Assembly (NCBI GenBank): GCA_002335385.1
Contig: DCVK01000043.1
Coordinates: 46,369-110,368, forward strand
DNA length: 64,000 nucleotides
Direction of reading: 5' to 3'
Origin: Candidatus Aminicenantes bacterium UBA2190
Lineage (GTDB): Bacteria; Acidobacteriota; Aminicenantia; UBA2199
Under the pieces are notes generated by a model. It was not told the origin of the DNA, ran no database searches, and saw only the letters and a list, made by a program, of their open reading frames with translations. Position 1 is the stretch's first letter; each line of letters begins with the position of its first letter. Both the position numbers and the translations under genes were made by a program. Of the stretch, positions 54,670 through 63,334 are shown piece after piece.

Positions 54670-56196
54670 ATGGCAGTCGTGGTAACGGGTAAGAACCTGA
54701 AGATCGAGGACGTGTACAAGGTGGCCTACGGCATGGAAACGGTCGAGCTGCACCCCGAGGCGCTGGAGCGCATCAAGGCCTGCCGGGCCTTCATCGAGAA
54801 GCGCATCGAGGCGCGCGAGATCATGTACGGCGTCAACACCGGCATCGGGGAGTTCTCCGAGGTGGTGCTGACCGACGAGCAGGTGGGGCAGTTCCAGAAA
54901 TACCTGATCTACAACCATGCGGCCGGCATCGGCACCCCGGTGCCCGTCCCCGAGGTGCGGGCGGCCATGCTGGCGCGCATCAATGTCCATGCCAACGGCT
55001 ATTCCGGCTGCCGTCCCGATATCACCCGGACCTTCGTGGATATGCTGAACAAGGGGGTGACGCCGGTGGTCTGCAACAAGGGCAGCGTCGGCGCCTGCGG
55101 CGACCTGGCCCCCATGAGCCAGATCGCCCTGCTGCTGATGGGCGAGGGCGAGGCTTTTTTTGAAGGGGAGCGCCTGAGCGGCGCCGCGGCCATGAAGAAG
55201 GCCGGCATCCCGGTCCCGGGGCTCAAGGCCCGCGACGGCCTGGCGGCGATCAACGGCAGCAACCTGATGAACGCCATGGCCTGCCTGCAGATCTACGAGA
55301 CCGAGCGGCTGCTCAAGCAGGCCGAAATCGCCGCGGCCATGACCCTGGAGGCGCTGATGGCCAACATGAAGCCCTACGATACCCGCCTGCACCAGCTGCG
55401 CGGCTTCCAGGGCGCGGTCACATCGGCCGAGAACATCAAGCGCGTCATCGAGGGATCCGACCTGCTGGGCAAGGTCAAGGTCAAGGTGCAGGACGCCTAC
55501 AGCATGCGCTCGACGCCGCAGGTGCTGGGCGCCGCCCGCGACCAGCTGCGCTGGACCCGCAGCCAGATCGAGATCGAGCTGAACGGCGTGGGCGACAACC
55601 CCATCTTCCTGGCCGATGACAAGGTGGTGCTCACCGGCGCCAATTTCCAGGGCTCGCCGATCTCGGTGCCGCTGGACATGATGGGCGCCTGCGTGACCAT
55701 GGCCTGCGTCATCTCCGAGCGGCGGCTGAACCGCCTGCTGAACCCGGCGCTGAGCGTCGGCCTGCCCGCTTTCCTGACCAAGGGCGCCGGCATGTATTCC
55801 GGCCACATGCTCAGTCAGTACACGGCCGACATGATGATCGTCGAGCAGCGCATCCTGTCGATGCCCGCCTCGATCCAGTCGATCCCCGCCGCCGCCGACC
55901 AGGAGGACTTCGTCTCCATGGGCATGAACACGGCGCTCAAAACCCGGCAGATCATCGACAACGCCTACGGCATCCTGGGCATCGAATTCATCGCCGCCGC
56001 CCAGGCGCTCGATTTCCGCGAATTCAAGCCGGGCAAGGGCACCCTGGCCGCAAAAGAGGCGGTGCGCAAGGTCGTCGCTCATTTGGGCGAGGACCGGCCT
56101 CTTTACCCCGACCATAACGCCATGATGGAGACGGTCAAGAAGCGCGATATCCTGCACGCGGTCGAGGGCGCCATCGGCGAGCTGAAGACATACTGA
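54670..56196 (+). CDS. Histidine/aromatic amino acid ammonia-lyase family protein with Ala-Cys-Gly MIO triad
   Basis: The 508-residue protein belongs to the MIO-dependent lyases. MYGVNTGIGEF holds the catalytic Tyr, and QDAYSMRSTPQVLGA and AADQEDFVSMG (Glu of the HAL type) match histidine ammonia-lyase more than PAL. The cofactor-forming triad is normally Ala-Ser-Gly; here SVGACGDLAP places Cys at residue 143. In Pseudomonas HAL a Ser-to-Cys change at the same number still gives MIO, so activity is possible. The substrate pocket reads IYNHAAG where HAL has SH. No other histidine-degradation genes are adjacent; a tyrosine-type lyase or aminomutase remains possible. Confidence 0.88.
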   Translation: MAVVVTGKNLKIEDVYKVAYGMETVELHPEALERIKACRAFIEKRIEAREIMYGVNTGIGEFSEVVLTDEQVGQFQKYLIYNHAAGIGTPVPVPEVRAAMLARINVHANGYSGCRPDITRTFVDMLNKGVTPVVCNKGSVGACGDLAPMSQIALLLMGEGEAFFEGERLSGAAAMKKAGIPVPGLKARDGLAAINGSNLMNAMACLQIYETERLLKQAEIAAAMTLEALMANMKPYDTRLHQLRGFQGAVTSAENIKRVIEGSDLLGKVKVKVQDAYSMRSTPQVLGAARDQLRWTRSQIEIELNGVGDNPIFLADDKVVLTGANFQGSPISVPLDMMGACVTMACVISERRLNRLLNPALSVGLPAFLTKGAGMYSGHMLSQYTADMMIVEQRILSMPASIQSIPAAADQEDFVSMGMNTALKTRQIIDNAYGILGIEFIAAAQALDFREFKPGKGTLAAKEAVRKVVAHLGEDRPLYPDHNAMMETVKKRDILHAVEGAIGELKTY

Positions 56197-56245
56197 TGCG
56201 CTGAACCGGCAGGAGCGCGGCGCGCCGCCGCGCAGCGAGGAAGCC

Positions 56246-58465
56246 ATGCAATTGCCGAGCACGTTCATCGAGATCGCCGCCATCCTGGCCCTGGCGGCGC
56301 TGCTCGGTGCCCTGGGCCAGAAGCTGCGCCAGCCGCTGATCATCATGTTCATGGCGGCGGGGATCCTGGCCGGACCGGCGGGGCTGGGCATCATCGCCAG
56401 CCACGGCAGCATCGAGCTGCTGGCCCATATCGGCATCGCCCTGCTGCTGTTCATCGTCGGCTTGAACCTCGACATCCACCTGATCCGCACCACCGGCCCC
56501 GTGGCCCTGGCCACCGGCCTGGGGCAGATCGTCTTCACCAGCCTTTTCGGGTTGTTCATCGCCCTGGGGCTGGGACTGGACCTGGTCAACGCCCTTTACG
56601 TGGCGATCGCCCTCACCTTCTCCAGCACCATCATCATCGTCAAGCTCCTCTCGGACAAGAACGAGCTCGATTCGCTGCACGGCCAGATCGCCATCGGCTT
56701 CCTTATCGTGCAGGACATCGCGGCCATCATCGCCCTGGTCGTGCTGACCACCCTCGGCGCCAGGACGGCCGCCGTTTCGCCGCTCGCTTCGGTGCTGATC
56801 ATCGCCGGCAAGTTCCTTGGTTTCCTGGCCCTGGTCGTTTTCCTGGCCTGGAAGGTCATCCCGCGCCTGGCCCGGCGCCTGGCCGCCTCCCAGGAAATGC
56901 TGACCCTGTTTGCCGTTGCCTGGGCCGTCATCCTGGGCGCCGCCGGCGAGCTCCTGGGTTTCAGCAAGGAGATCGGGGCGTTCCTGGCCGGTGTTTCCCT
57001 GGCTTCGACCGAATATCGCGAAGCCCTGGGGACGCGGCTGGCGGGATTGCGCGATTTCCTGCTGCTGTTCTTTTTCATCGACCTGGGCTCGCGCCTGGAC
57101 CTGTCAATGGTAGGATCCCAAGCGCTGCCGGCCGCCCTGCTCTCGCTCTTCGTGCTGGTCGGCAACCCCCTGGTGGTCATGGTCATCATGGGCCTGATGG
57201 GCTACCGCCGGCGCACCGGCTTTCTGGCCGGCCTGACCGTGGCCCAGATCAGCGAGTTCTCCTTGATCGTGGCGGCCATGGGGCTCGGCCTCGGCCACAT
57301 CCTCCCCGGGACCATGGGCCTGATCACCCTGGTGGGGGTGGCGACCATCTTCGTCTCCACGTACATGATCCTCTATTCCGGGCGACTCTATGACCTGTTG
57401 TCGCCGGCCCTGCGGGTTTTCGAGCGCCGCGATCCCCATCGCGAATCGGCAAGCGACTCGCTCCGCGACACGGGGATTATCGACGTCATCCTGGTGGGCC
57501 TGGGCCGCTACGGCAGCGGCCTGGCCGAGAACCTGCTGCAGCGGGGGCGAACGGTGCTGGGCATCGACTTCGACCCCGACTCGCTGCAGAAGTGGCGCGA
57601 CCGGGGCATGTCGGTTCTCTTCGGCGACATGACCGACCCCGATATCTGCGGCCAGCTCCCCCTGGGCAAGGCGCGCTGGGTCGTCGGCACGACCCGCATC
57701 CGCGAGCTGAACCTGCTCATGTTGCAAAAGCTGGCTCGTTGCGGTTATGCGGGGCGGGTGGCGCTGACCGCGGCCAACCAGGAGGAAGCCGTCGCCTTCG
57801 AGAGGGCCGGGGCCGACATCGTGTTCCGGCCCTATGCCGATGCGGCCGAGCAGGCGGTCGACGACCTGAGCGATGCCATGGACATGCTGCCGGAGCAGGT
57901 CGACTGGCCGGTCTCGTTCCGCGAGGTGCGCATACCGGCCACGGCGGCGGCCGCCGGTCGCGCCGTCCGCGACATCCTGATGCGCGCGGAGACGGGGGTC
58001 TCCATCCTGGCGGTTAGCCGCGCCGGCCGGGCGCACTACGACCCCGGCCCCGACTTCCAGGTCTTTCCAGGCGACCGCCTGGTCATCGTCGGCACCAACG
58101 AGCAGCTGCAGCGGGCCGAGGACATTCTCACCCTGCCGCCCGAGGGCGAGGGGCCGGGCGGCAGCGAGCGCTTCGTCATCGCCGAGCTTGACGTCGTCGC
58201 CGGCGAGCGGGTGGCTGGAAGGACCCTTGCCGAGCTTAGCTTCCGCCAGTATTACGGGGTGACGGTGATCGGCATCCGGCGCGGCGAGCGGCGCATCCTG
58301 ACGCCGGGGCCCGACGAACGGCTGGTCGCCGGCGACCGGCTGGTGGTCATCGGCAGCGCCGGCGCGGTCGCGGATCTGTGCCGCGGCAAGCTGAACGAGG
58401 AGCTTCGTCCCCACGGCGATTCTTGCGCCATCCGCCGCGGCGGCGATGGCGAGGAGGAGTCATGA
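56246..58465 (+). CDS. Kef-type monovalent cation:proton antiporter with TrkA domains
   Basis: The 739-residue protein has a CPA2 membrane domain of about 12 spans (1-385), including LIVQDIAAIIALVV and the GFSKEIGAFLAGVSLA block. A TrkA-N Rossmann domain (VILVGLGRYGSGLAENLL, about 410-530) and two TrkA-C domains (about 555-620 and 640-715) follow. It exchanges potassium or sodium for protons under control of nucleotides bound by TrkA-N. It lies 49 bases after the lyase gene and overlaps the GyrI-like gene by an ATGA. Confidence 0.93.
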   Translation: MQLPSTFIEIAAILALAALLGALGQKLRQPLIIMFMAAGILAGPAGLGIIASHGSIELLAHIGIALLLFIVGLNLDIHLIRTTGPVALATGLGQIVFTSLFGLFIALGLGLDLVNALYVAIALTFSSTIIIVKLLSDKNELDSLHGQIAIGFLIVQDIAAIIALVVLTTLGARTAAVSPLASVLIIAGKFLGFLALVVFLAWKVIPRLARRLAASQEMLTLFAVAWAVILGAAGELLGFSKEIGAFLAGVSLASTEYREALGTRLAGLRDFLLLFFFIDLGSRLDLSMVGSQALPAALLSLFVLVGNPLVVMVIMGLMGYRRRTGFLAGLTVAQISEFSLIVAAMGLGLGHILPGTMGLITLVGVATIFVSTYMILYSGRLYDLLSPALRVFERRDPHRESASDSLRDTGIIDVILVGLGRYGSGLAENLLQRGRTVLGIDFDPDSLQKWRDRGMSVLFGDMTDPDICGQLPLGKARWVVGTTRIRELNLLMLQKLARCGYAGRVALTAANQEEAVAFERAGADIVFRPYADAAEQAVDDLSDAMDMLPEQVDWPVSFREVRIPATAAAAGRAVRDILMRAETGVSILAVSRAGRAHYDPGPDFQVFPGDRLVIVGTNEQLQRAEDILTLPPEGEGPGGSERFVIAELDVVAGERVAGRTLAELSFRQYYGVTVIGIRRGERRILTPGPDERLVAGDRLVVIGSAGAVADLCRGKLNEELRPHGDSCAIRRGGDGEEES

Positions 58466-59070
58466 CCCGGATCGATTTCAAGAAAGATCTCGCCCACCTG
58501 TACCGCCCCTCGGCCCGCGAGGCGGCGCTGGTCGAGGTGCCGGCCATGAATTTCCTCATGATCGATGGCGCCGGGGATCCGAACGCCGCGCCCGACTACC
58601 AGGAAGCGGTCGAGGCGCTGTTCTCCGCCGCCTATGCCGTCAAATTCAAAGTGAAGAAAACGCTGGCCATAGACTATGGCGTGCCGCCGCTCGAGGGGCT
58701 GTGGTGGGCCGACGACATGGCCGCGTTCACTGCCGGCGACAAGTCGCGCTGGAAATGGACGATGATGATCATGCAGCCCGAGTTCGTCCACGCCGCCACC
58801 GTCCGCGAGACCATCGGCGAGGTGAAAAAGAGGAAGCAATTGCCCGCGCTCGACAAGTTGCGCTTCGAGAAGTTCTCCGAGGGCAAGAGTGCCCAGATCC
58901 TCCATGTCGGCCCTTTTTCCGCCGAGGGGCCGACCGTGGCCAAGCTGCACGCCTTCATCGCCTCGCTCGGCGGCCGATTTTCCGGCAAGCACCACGAGAT
59001 CTATCTCTCCGACGTCCGCAAGGCCGACCCCGCCAGGTGGAAAACGATCATCCGCCAGCCGCTGCGCTGA
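58462..59070 (+). CDS. GyrI-like small-molecule-binding domain protein
   Basis: The 202-residue protein is one GyrI-like/SOUL-type domain. The N-terminal VPAMNFLMIDGAGDPN is the family opening. YGVPPLEGLWWADD, WTMMIMQPEFV and AQILHVGPFSAEGPTV follow. Such domains bind hydrophobic small molecules and sometimes hydrolyse them. It has no DNA-binding part. Translational overlap with the Kef gene shows cotranscription. Confidence 0.85.
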   Translation: MTRIDFKKDLAHLYRPSAREAALVEVPAMNFLMIDGAGDPNAAPDYQEAVEALFSAAYAVKFKVKKTLAIDYGVPPLEGLWWADDMAAFTAGDKSRWKWTMMIMQPEFVHAATVRETIGEVKKRKQLPALDKLRFEKFSEGKSAQILHVGPFSAEGPTVAKLHAFIASLGGRFSGKHHEIYLSDVRKADPARWKTIIRQPLR

Positions 59071-59155
59071 AGTCCTGGTCCTGATTTTCACGATCCGGGA
59101 GGCGGATCGTTCCCTTTCACGGGGAGGCAGTTCCGCAAGGTTTTCTGCCTGGGCC

Positions 59156-59183
59156 TTGACTATTTTTATTTGCCGTTTACAAT
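59156..59183 (+). promoter_or_regulatory. Promoter of the S74 tail-fibre-like gene
   Basis: TTGACT (59156-59161), 16-base spacer, TACAAT (59178-59183). It is followed by an unusual structured leader of about 74 bases. Confidence 0.6.
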
Positions 59184-59204
59184 TAACAATTAATTGACGA
59201 AAAA

Positions 59205-59252
59205 GGCCGTCCGGAAAGGCGGAGGCTACTTTCCGCCCTCGCCGGGACGGCC
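59205..59252 (+). promoter_or_regulatory. Structured 5' leader with competing inner stems
   Basis: The outer stem GGCCGTCC/GGACGGCC (59205-59212, 59245-59252) is perfect. Inside, GGAAAG/CTTTCC (59213-59218, 59229-59234) and GGCGGA/TCCGCC (59218-59223, 59232-59237) share bases and cannot form together. The hairpin ends just before the GGGGGGAG ribosome site. I do not recognise a named riboswitch. Confidence 0.4.
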
Positions 59253-59263
59253 AAGGGGGGAGC

Positions 59264-61036
59264 ATGAAAGCCAACGCAGCGTGCATCGTTCTGGTTTTGT
59301 TTTTCATGGCAGGCCAGGGGCTGGCCAGCGGCGACGCGCCGGCGGTCATTTCGCCGGGCAACGGCGCGGGGGTGACCGCGGTCGAGGGCGGCTGCCCGAC
59401 GTTCAGCTGGTCGGGAGTGCCCTGGGCGAAAAAGTACCGGGTGGTGGTATTCTTGGTGGAAGGCGGGGCCAGGGCTTTGGTGGGGGAGATGAAACTGGCC
59501 ACGCCGCCGGTGCTGTCGCAGGAGACGGCCGCCGGGGGCTCGTCGTGGACCCCGGGTGCGGACCAGGCCCTGGCCGACGGGCAGGAATATGCCTGGTGCG
59601 TGGGGGCGCTGGACGCCAACGGCGCCTGGACCTGGTCGGATCAGGCGCGTTTCCGGGTGGACGGGAGTGCCAGGAGAATGCCGGCGGAAGAACGGCAGGC
59701 GGAGGCCGAGAAAAGAGCGCTCGAAAGCGGGGGCCTGCCGCAGGGCGGGGGAGCGGCTGCGGGCGATGCCGGCAACAGGAAGAGCCCCAAAGAGGAGTCG
59801 CGCTCCGTCCAGGGCACGGAGGGGACCTACAGCACGTTTTATGGCAATGGAGCCGGCGCCAACAACAGCAACGATAACAACCAAAACAGTTTTTTTGGAA
59901 GCCAGGCCGGTGCCAACGTAACCAGCGGAATCCAGAATACCTACATTGGTGCAGGTAGCGGAACGGCGACCGTGGAAAACTCCACCGGCTCGGAAAACAC
60001 CTTCGTGGGCAGTTGTGCAGGAAATGCCATTACTACGGGTCATCAGAACACATTCGTTGGGCGCTTGGCGGGAAATATCAACACGACCGGCTATTTCAAC
60101 AACTTCATCGGATGTGAAGCTGGATCCTCCAATACGACCGGTTTCCACAACACTTTCTTGGGATACTATGCCGGACACGCCAACACCAGCGGACAGCACA
60201 ACACGTTCTTGGGCAATGGCAGCGGCGAGGCCAATACTACCGGCCAAGGCAACATCTTTGTCGGAGGAGGAGCTGGCCAATATAACAGCACAGGAGGATA
60301 CAATACTTTCCTGGGCCATGCCGCCGGGCACGAAAACACTGCCGGAAACAGGAATGTTTTTCTCGGCTACGAAGCCGGTTTTTACGAGACCGGCTCCGAC
60401 AAGCTGTACATCCACTGCAGCGCCGCGCCCGAGCCGCTGATCTACGGCGATTTTGCCGCCGACCTGCTGCGCGTCAACGGCACGCTGGAAACGACCAGGA
60501 CCGGAGTGAACAACGTCCTTTCGGTCACGCGCACCGACGGTGCCACATTCAAGCTCAGCGCCATGGGCGCCTCGGGCCAGCTGGGCACCGTCTCCTCGCA
60601 CCCGGTCAACCTCATGACCAACAACGTCAAGCGCCTGACCGTCGCCGTGAGCGGCAACGTGGGCATCGGCGTCACCCAGCCTTCCTATCCCCTGCACATG
60701 GCCAGCGGCGCCCACTGCACCGCCGGCGGGGTATGGACCAACGCCTCTTCCCTTGCCCTGAAGGAAAACATTGCCGTGCTGGGCGTGGATGAGGCCGCGG
60801 CCGCCCTGCGCACGTTGAACCCGGTGAAGTACAACTACAAGGCCGACGCCTCCGAGAAGTATGTGGGGTTCATCGCCGAGGAGGTGCCGGAGCTGGTGGC
60901 GCAGAACGACCGCAACGGCCTTAGCCCCATGGACATCGTGGCCGTCCTGACCAGGGTGGTGCAGGAGCAGCAGAGGGAGATCGCGCAGTTGAAGGAGGAG
61001 ATGGCGGAGCTGAAAAGGCGGCCGCGCTTGGATTGA
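59264..61036 (+). CDS. Secreted beta-helix protein with C-terminal S74 (tail-fibre chaperone) domain
   Basis: The 590-residue protein has a signal peptide (1-21) and a fibronectin-like domain (about 25-140). About nine repeats of roughly 24 residues follow, with the core NTFLGxxAGxxNTTG (about 190-375), a fibrous beta-prism or beta-helix. A connecting region leads to a C-terminal S74 intramolecular chaperone (about 490-590). There NASSLALKENI keeps the Ser and Lys of the S-D-x-R-x-K self-cleavage motif but not the Asp and Arg. YVGFIAEEVPELV and a terminal coiled coil are typical of S74 proteins. A signal peptide and no phage genes point to a trimeric surface fibre. Confidence 0.82.
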   Translation: MKANAACIVLVLFFMAGQGLASGDAPAVISPGNGAGVTAVEGGCPTFSWSGVPWAKKYRVVVFLVEGGARALVGEMKLATPPVLSQETAAGGSSWTPGADQALADGQEYAWCVGALDANGAWTWSDQARFRVDGSARRMPAEERQAEAEKRALESGGLPQGGGAAAGDAGNRKSPKEESRSVQGTEGTYSTFYGNGAGANNSNDNNQNSFFGSQAGANVTSGIQNTYIGAGSGTATVENSTGSENTFVGSCAGNAITTGHQNTFVGRLAGNINTTGYFNNFIGCEAGSSNTTGFHNTFLGYYAGHANTSGQHNTFLGNGSGEANTTGQGNIFVGGGAGQYNSTGGYNTFLGHAAGHENTAGNRNVFLGYEAGFYETGSDKLYIHCSAAPEPLIYGDFAADLLRVNGTLETTRTGVNNVLSVTRTDGATFKLSAMGASGQLGTVSSHPVNLMTNNVKRLTVAVSGNVGIGVTQPSYPLHMASGAHCTAGGVWTNASSLALKENIAVLGVDEAAAALRTLNPVKYNYKADASEKYVGFIAEEVPELVAQNDRNGLSPMDIVAVLTRVVQEQQREIAQLKEEMAELKRRPRLD

Positions 61037-61079
61037 CCGGTCTCCGTCGGCAAAACGTCCGCCGGGTGGCTGTCGCATA

Positions 61080-61107
61080 TTGACGCAAGGCCCTGTCCGG
61101 GTATAAT
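61080..61107 (+). promoter_or_regulatory. Promoter of the M29 peptidase gene
   Basis: TTGACG (61080-61085), 16-base spacer, TATAAT (61102-61107); short leader with GGAGG before ATG 61126. Confidence 0.65.
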
Positions 61108-61125
61108 GCGTTGCGGAGGATCACC

Positions 61126-62274
61126 ATGACAACACTCGCCGCCGACGAACTGGTCTCGCTCGTAAGCTCCGTCTTCCCGCGCTTTGAAACCGACAAGGCC
61201 CTGGCCATTCTCGTCGACGTGCCGCGCGAAACGGAACGCGACAATCCCGACTGGCGGGAGCGCCGGCGCCTGGCCCATGAGTGGCATGCCCTGCTGGATG
61301 CCAGGAAAGCGGAGATACCGCTGGACGAGGTGAAACTGGTCGCCTATGCCGACGTCGGCTCGAACAATGCCGACCTTCCGGCCGAAGCGTTTCTCATCGA
61401 TGGGACCATGCCGGGATCCGCCGCCGAGCTGGAGCGAGCGGGGCAGCGGGTGCCGTTCGAACGAATCTTCGCCGAGACCCAATTGTTCTTGGCTCCCACC
61501 GAGTTCTCGACCACCGCGCCGCTGAAGGTCGCGGCCAGGCGTTTCCGCTTCCGGGCGGCGACCATGCCCGGCTTCGCCGCTTCCATGATCCCGGCCCTGC
61601 GCATTGACTACGGCGAGGTGGCGCGCAGGGTGGAGACCCTGCAGGCCAGGCTCAGCCAGGCCGACCACGCCTTGGTCTCTTTCCTGGTCGACGGCCGGGA
61701 CGGATACGGCGTCCACTTCGACCTGCGCCACCGCTCGGCCCATGCCAGTTCGGGACGGTTCCCCGATGCCGGCACCGCCGGCAACCTGCCCAGCGGCGAA
61801 GCCTACATTGTTCCCTACGAGGGCGAAAAAGGGGAACCGAGCCGCACCGCCGGCACCTTGCCTGTCGAGATCGACGGCGAAGTGGTCCTGTTCGCCATCC
61901 AGGCCAATCGCGCCGTGGACGCGGCGGGCCATGGGCCCCAGGCCCAGGCGGAGCGCGCCCACCTGGCCAAGGAGCCCGCCTACGGCAACATGGCCGAGCT
62001 GGGTTTCGGCGTGCTGGCCGATTTCGGCCTGGAGCCGATCGGCGAGATCCTCCTCGACGAAAAGCTGGGGCTGCATGTCGCTTTCGGCCGCAGCGAGCAC
62101 TTCGGCGGCATCGTCGGCCCCGGGGATTTTTCGACGCCGGCGGCGGTGATCCACCTGGACCGCATCTACATCCCCCGGGTGATGCCGCGCATCGCCGTGC
62201 GCGAGGTCGAGCTGGGCCATGCCGACGGCCGCCGCGAGACCGTCATGGCCAACGGCGCATACACGATCTTCTGA
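61126..62274 (+). CDS. M29-like metallo-aminopeptidase
   Basis: The 382-residue cytoplasmic protein resembles aminopeptidase T/AmpS. The metal ligands of that family can be placed: Glu in GNLPSGEAYIVP, Glu in NMAELGFG, His in LHVAFGRSEHFGG and the H-x-D pair in VIHLDRIY. The N-terminal half contains LVAYADVGSNNADLP and LAPTEFSTTAP. It would release N-terminal residues from peptides. Start ATG 61126 has GGAGG six bases upstream; an ATG five codons earlier is less likely. Confidence 0.75.
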   Translation: MTTLAADELVSLVSSVFPRFETDKALAILVDVPRETERDNPDWRERRRLAHEWHALLDARKAEIPLDEVKLVAYADVGSNNADLPAEAFLIDGTMPGSAAELERAGQRVPFERIFAETQLFLAPTEFSTTAPLKVAARRFRFRAATMPGFAASMIPALRIDYGEVARRVETLQARLSQADHALVSFLVDGRDGYGVHFDLRHRSAHASSGRFPDAGTAGNLPSGEAYIVPYEGEKGEPSRTAGTLPVEIDGEVVLFAIQANRAVDAAGHGPQAQAERAHLAKEPAYGNMAELGFGVLADFGLEPIGEILLDEKLGLHVAFGRSEHFGGIVGPGDFSTPAAVIHLDRIYIPRVMPRIAVREVELGHADGRRETVMANGAYTIF

Positions 62275-62514
62275 ACTGCATGGCGAAAACAAGAAGAAAA
62301 ATCGGTTCGCACTAAGTCGCTTTTTTGAGAGGCATCAGCAAGGTTTTGCAGAAGGCATTGACAATTCCGTAGCCGGCTGCCAAAATAGTTCATTGACTGG
62401 GCTTGCCCGGAAAAACGCCATGCCGCACGGGGGATATAAGGTCGAGGGGCATGCCCGGCGCTCCCGAGTTGCCGGGCGGAAACCTCTCCGACCATGGGAA
62501 AGGAGATAAATATC

Positions 62515-63165
62515 ATGTTACCCATAGGTGACGACAATAGTGCTCGTAAAACTGTTCCGCTGGTTACGTATGCCCTGGTCGCTCTGAACGTCCTGTTTTT
62601 CTTTGTGGAAATGAGCGGCGGCGAAGCGTTTATCATGAAATGGGCTTTCGTACCCAGGCGTTTCCTGGCCGATCCGGCCGCGGATTTTCTGACGCTTTTC
62701 ACCGCCATGTTCATGCATGCCGGGTGGGTGCACCTGGGCGGCAACATGCTTTACCTGTGGATCTTCGGCGACAATGTGGAAGACCGTTTCGGGCACGTCA
62801 AGTTCGCGGTCTTCTATCTCCTCTGCGGGCTGGCGGCAACGTTCGCCCAACTGGCGTTCAGCGTCAAATCGAACGTGCCGAACCTGGGGGCATCGGGGGC
62901 GATCGCCGGCGTGCTCGGCGCCTACATTTTGCTCTTCCCCAAGGGAAAGGTCAGGATATTGCAGGGCCAGGGAGTGGTGCAAGTGCCGGCGCTTGCCGCC
63001 ATCGGGCTCTGGATCGTTCTGCAGTTCTTCAGCGGCATCGGCTCCATCGCCAACACGGCCGACACGGGCGGCGTGGCCTATATGGCGCATATCGGCGGAT
63101 TCGTCGCCGGGTTCGTGCTGACTTTTTTATTTCGCGGCAGCCGCAGGGCGCGGGCAATGAACTGA
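62515..63165 (+). CDS. Rhomboid family intramembrane serine protease
   Basis: The 216-residue protein has six to seven membrane segments. The active-site Ser is in LGASGAIAGVLGAY and the catalytic His in YMAHIGGFVAG. The oxyanion region HLGGNMLYLWIFGDNVED is intact, as is the AMFMHAGWVHL loop. It cleaves transmembrane substrates. ATG 62515 is preceded by AAAGGAG; an in-frame ATG at 62494 overlaps that ribosome site and is unlikely. The 240-base gap upstream (62275-62514) holds no gene that I can support. Confidence 0.93.
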   Translation: MLPIGDDNSARKTVPLVTYALVALNVLFFFVEMSGGEAFIMKWAFVPRRFLADPAADFLTLFTAMFMHAGWVHLGGNMLYLWIFGDNVEDRFGHVKFAVFYLLCGLAATFAQLAFSVKSNVPNLGASGAIAGVLGAYILLFPKGKVRILQGQGVVQVPALAAIGLWIVLQFFSGIGSIANTADTGGVAYMAHIGGFVAGFVLTFLFRGSRRARAMN

Positions 63166-63198
63166 TTCGCTGCCATTCCCTCTCCGCCTGTTTTCCGG

Positions 63199-63204
63199 TA
63201 CAAT
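63199..63204 (+). promoter_or_regulatory. -10 element after the rhomboid gene
   Basis: TACAAT ends 7 bases before ATG 63212, in the same leaderless geometry as elsewhere in the window. A -35 box is weak. Confidence 0.4.
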
Positions 63205-63211
63205 AGGGAAA

Positions 63212-63334
63212 ATGGGCCAGCCATTGGAGAATCCTGAATATGCGGAGCAACGGCTCCTACACGATCTATTGACATGGGCCAAGATTGGCAGAATCCGCAC
63301 TACGGCTATTATCGGCAGCAGCAAAAGAGGCTGA
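63212..63334 (+). CDS. 40-codon leaderless-type ORF overlapping the next gene start
   Basis: ATG 63212 follows the TACAAT box by 7 bases and the frame runs to TGA at 63332-63334, past the ATG of the next gene (63274) in another frame. Both ORFs begin with the codons ATG GGC CA. The peptide resembles no family I know. It may be a leader ORF or the true start of a frameshifted gene. Confidence 0.35.
   Translation: MGQPLENPEYAEQRLLHDLLTWAKIGRIRTTAIIGSSKRG

Noticed and set aside
59264..61036. Prophage remnant suggested by the tail-fibre domain
   Set aside because: No integrase, capsid or terminase genes lie nearby and the protein has a signal peptide.
62219..62509. 96-codon frame between the M29 peptidase and rhomboid genes
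   Set aside because: It starts within the peptidase gene in another frame, lacks a ribosome site and shows no domain.
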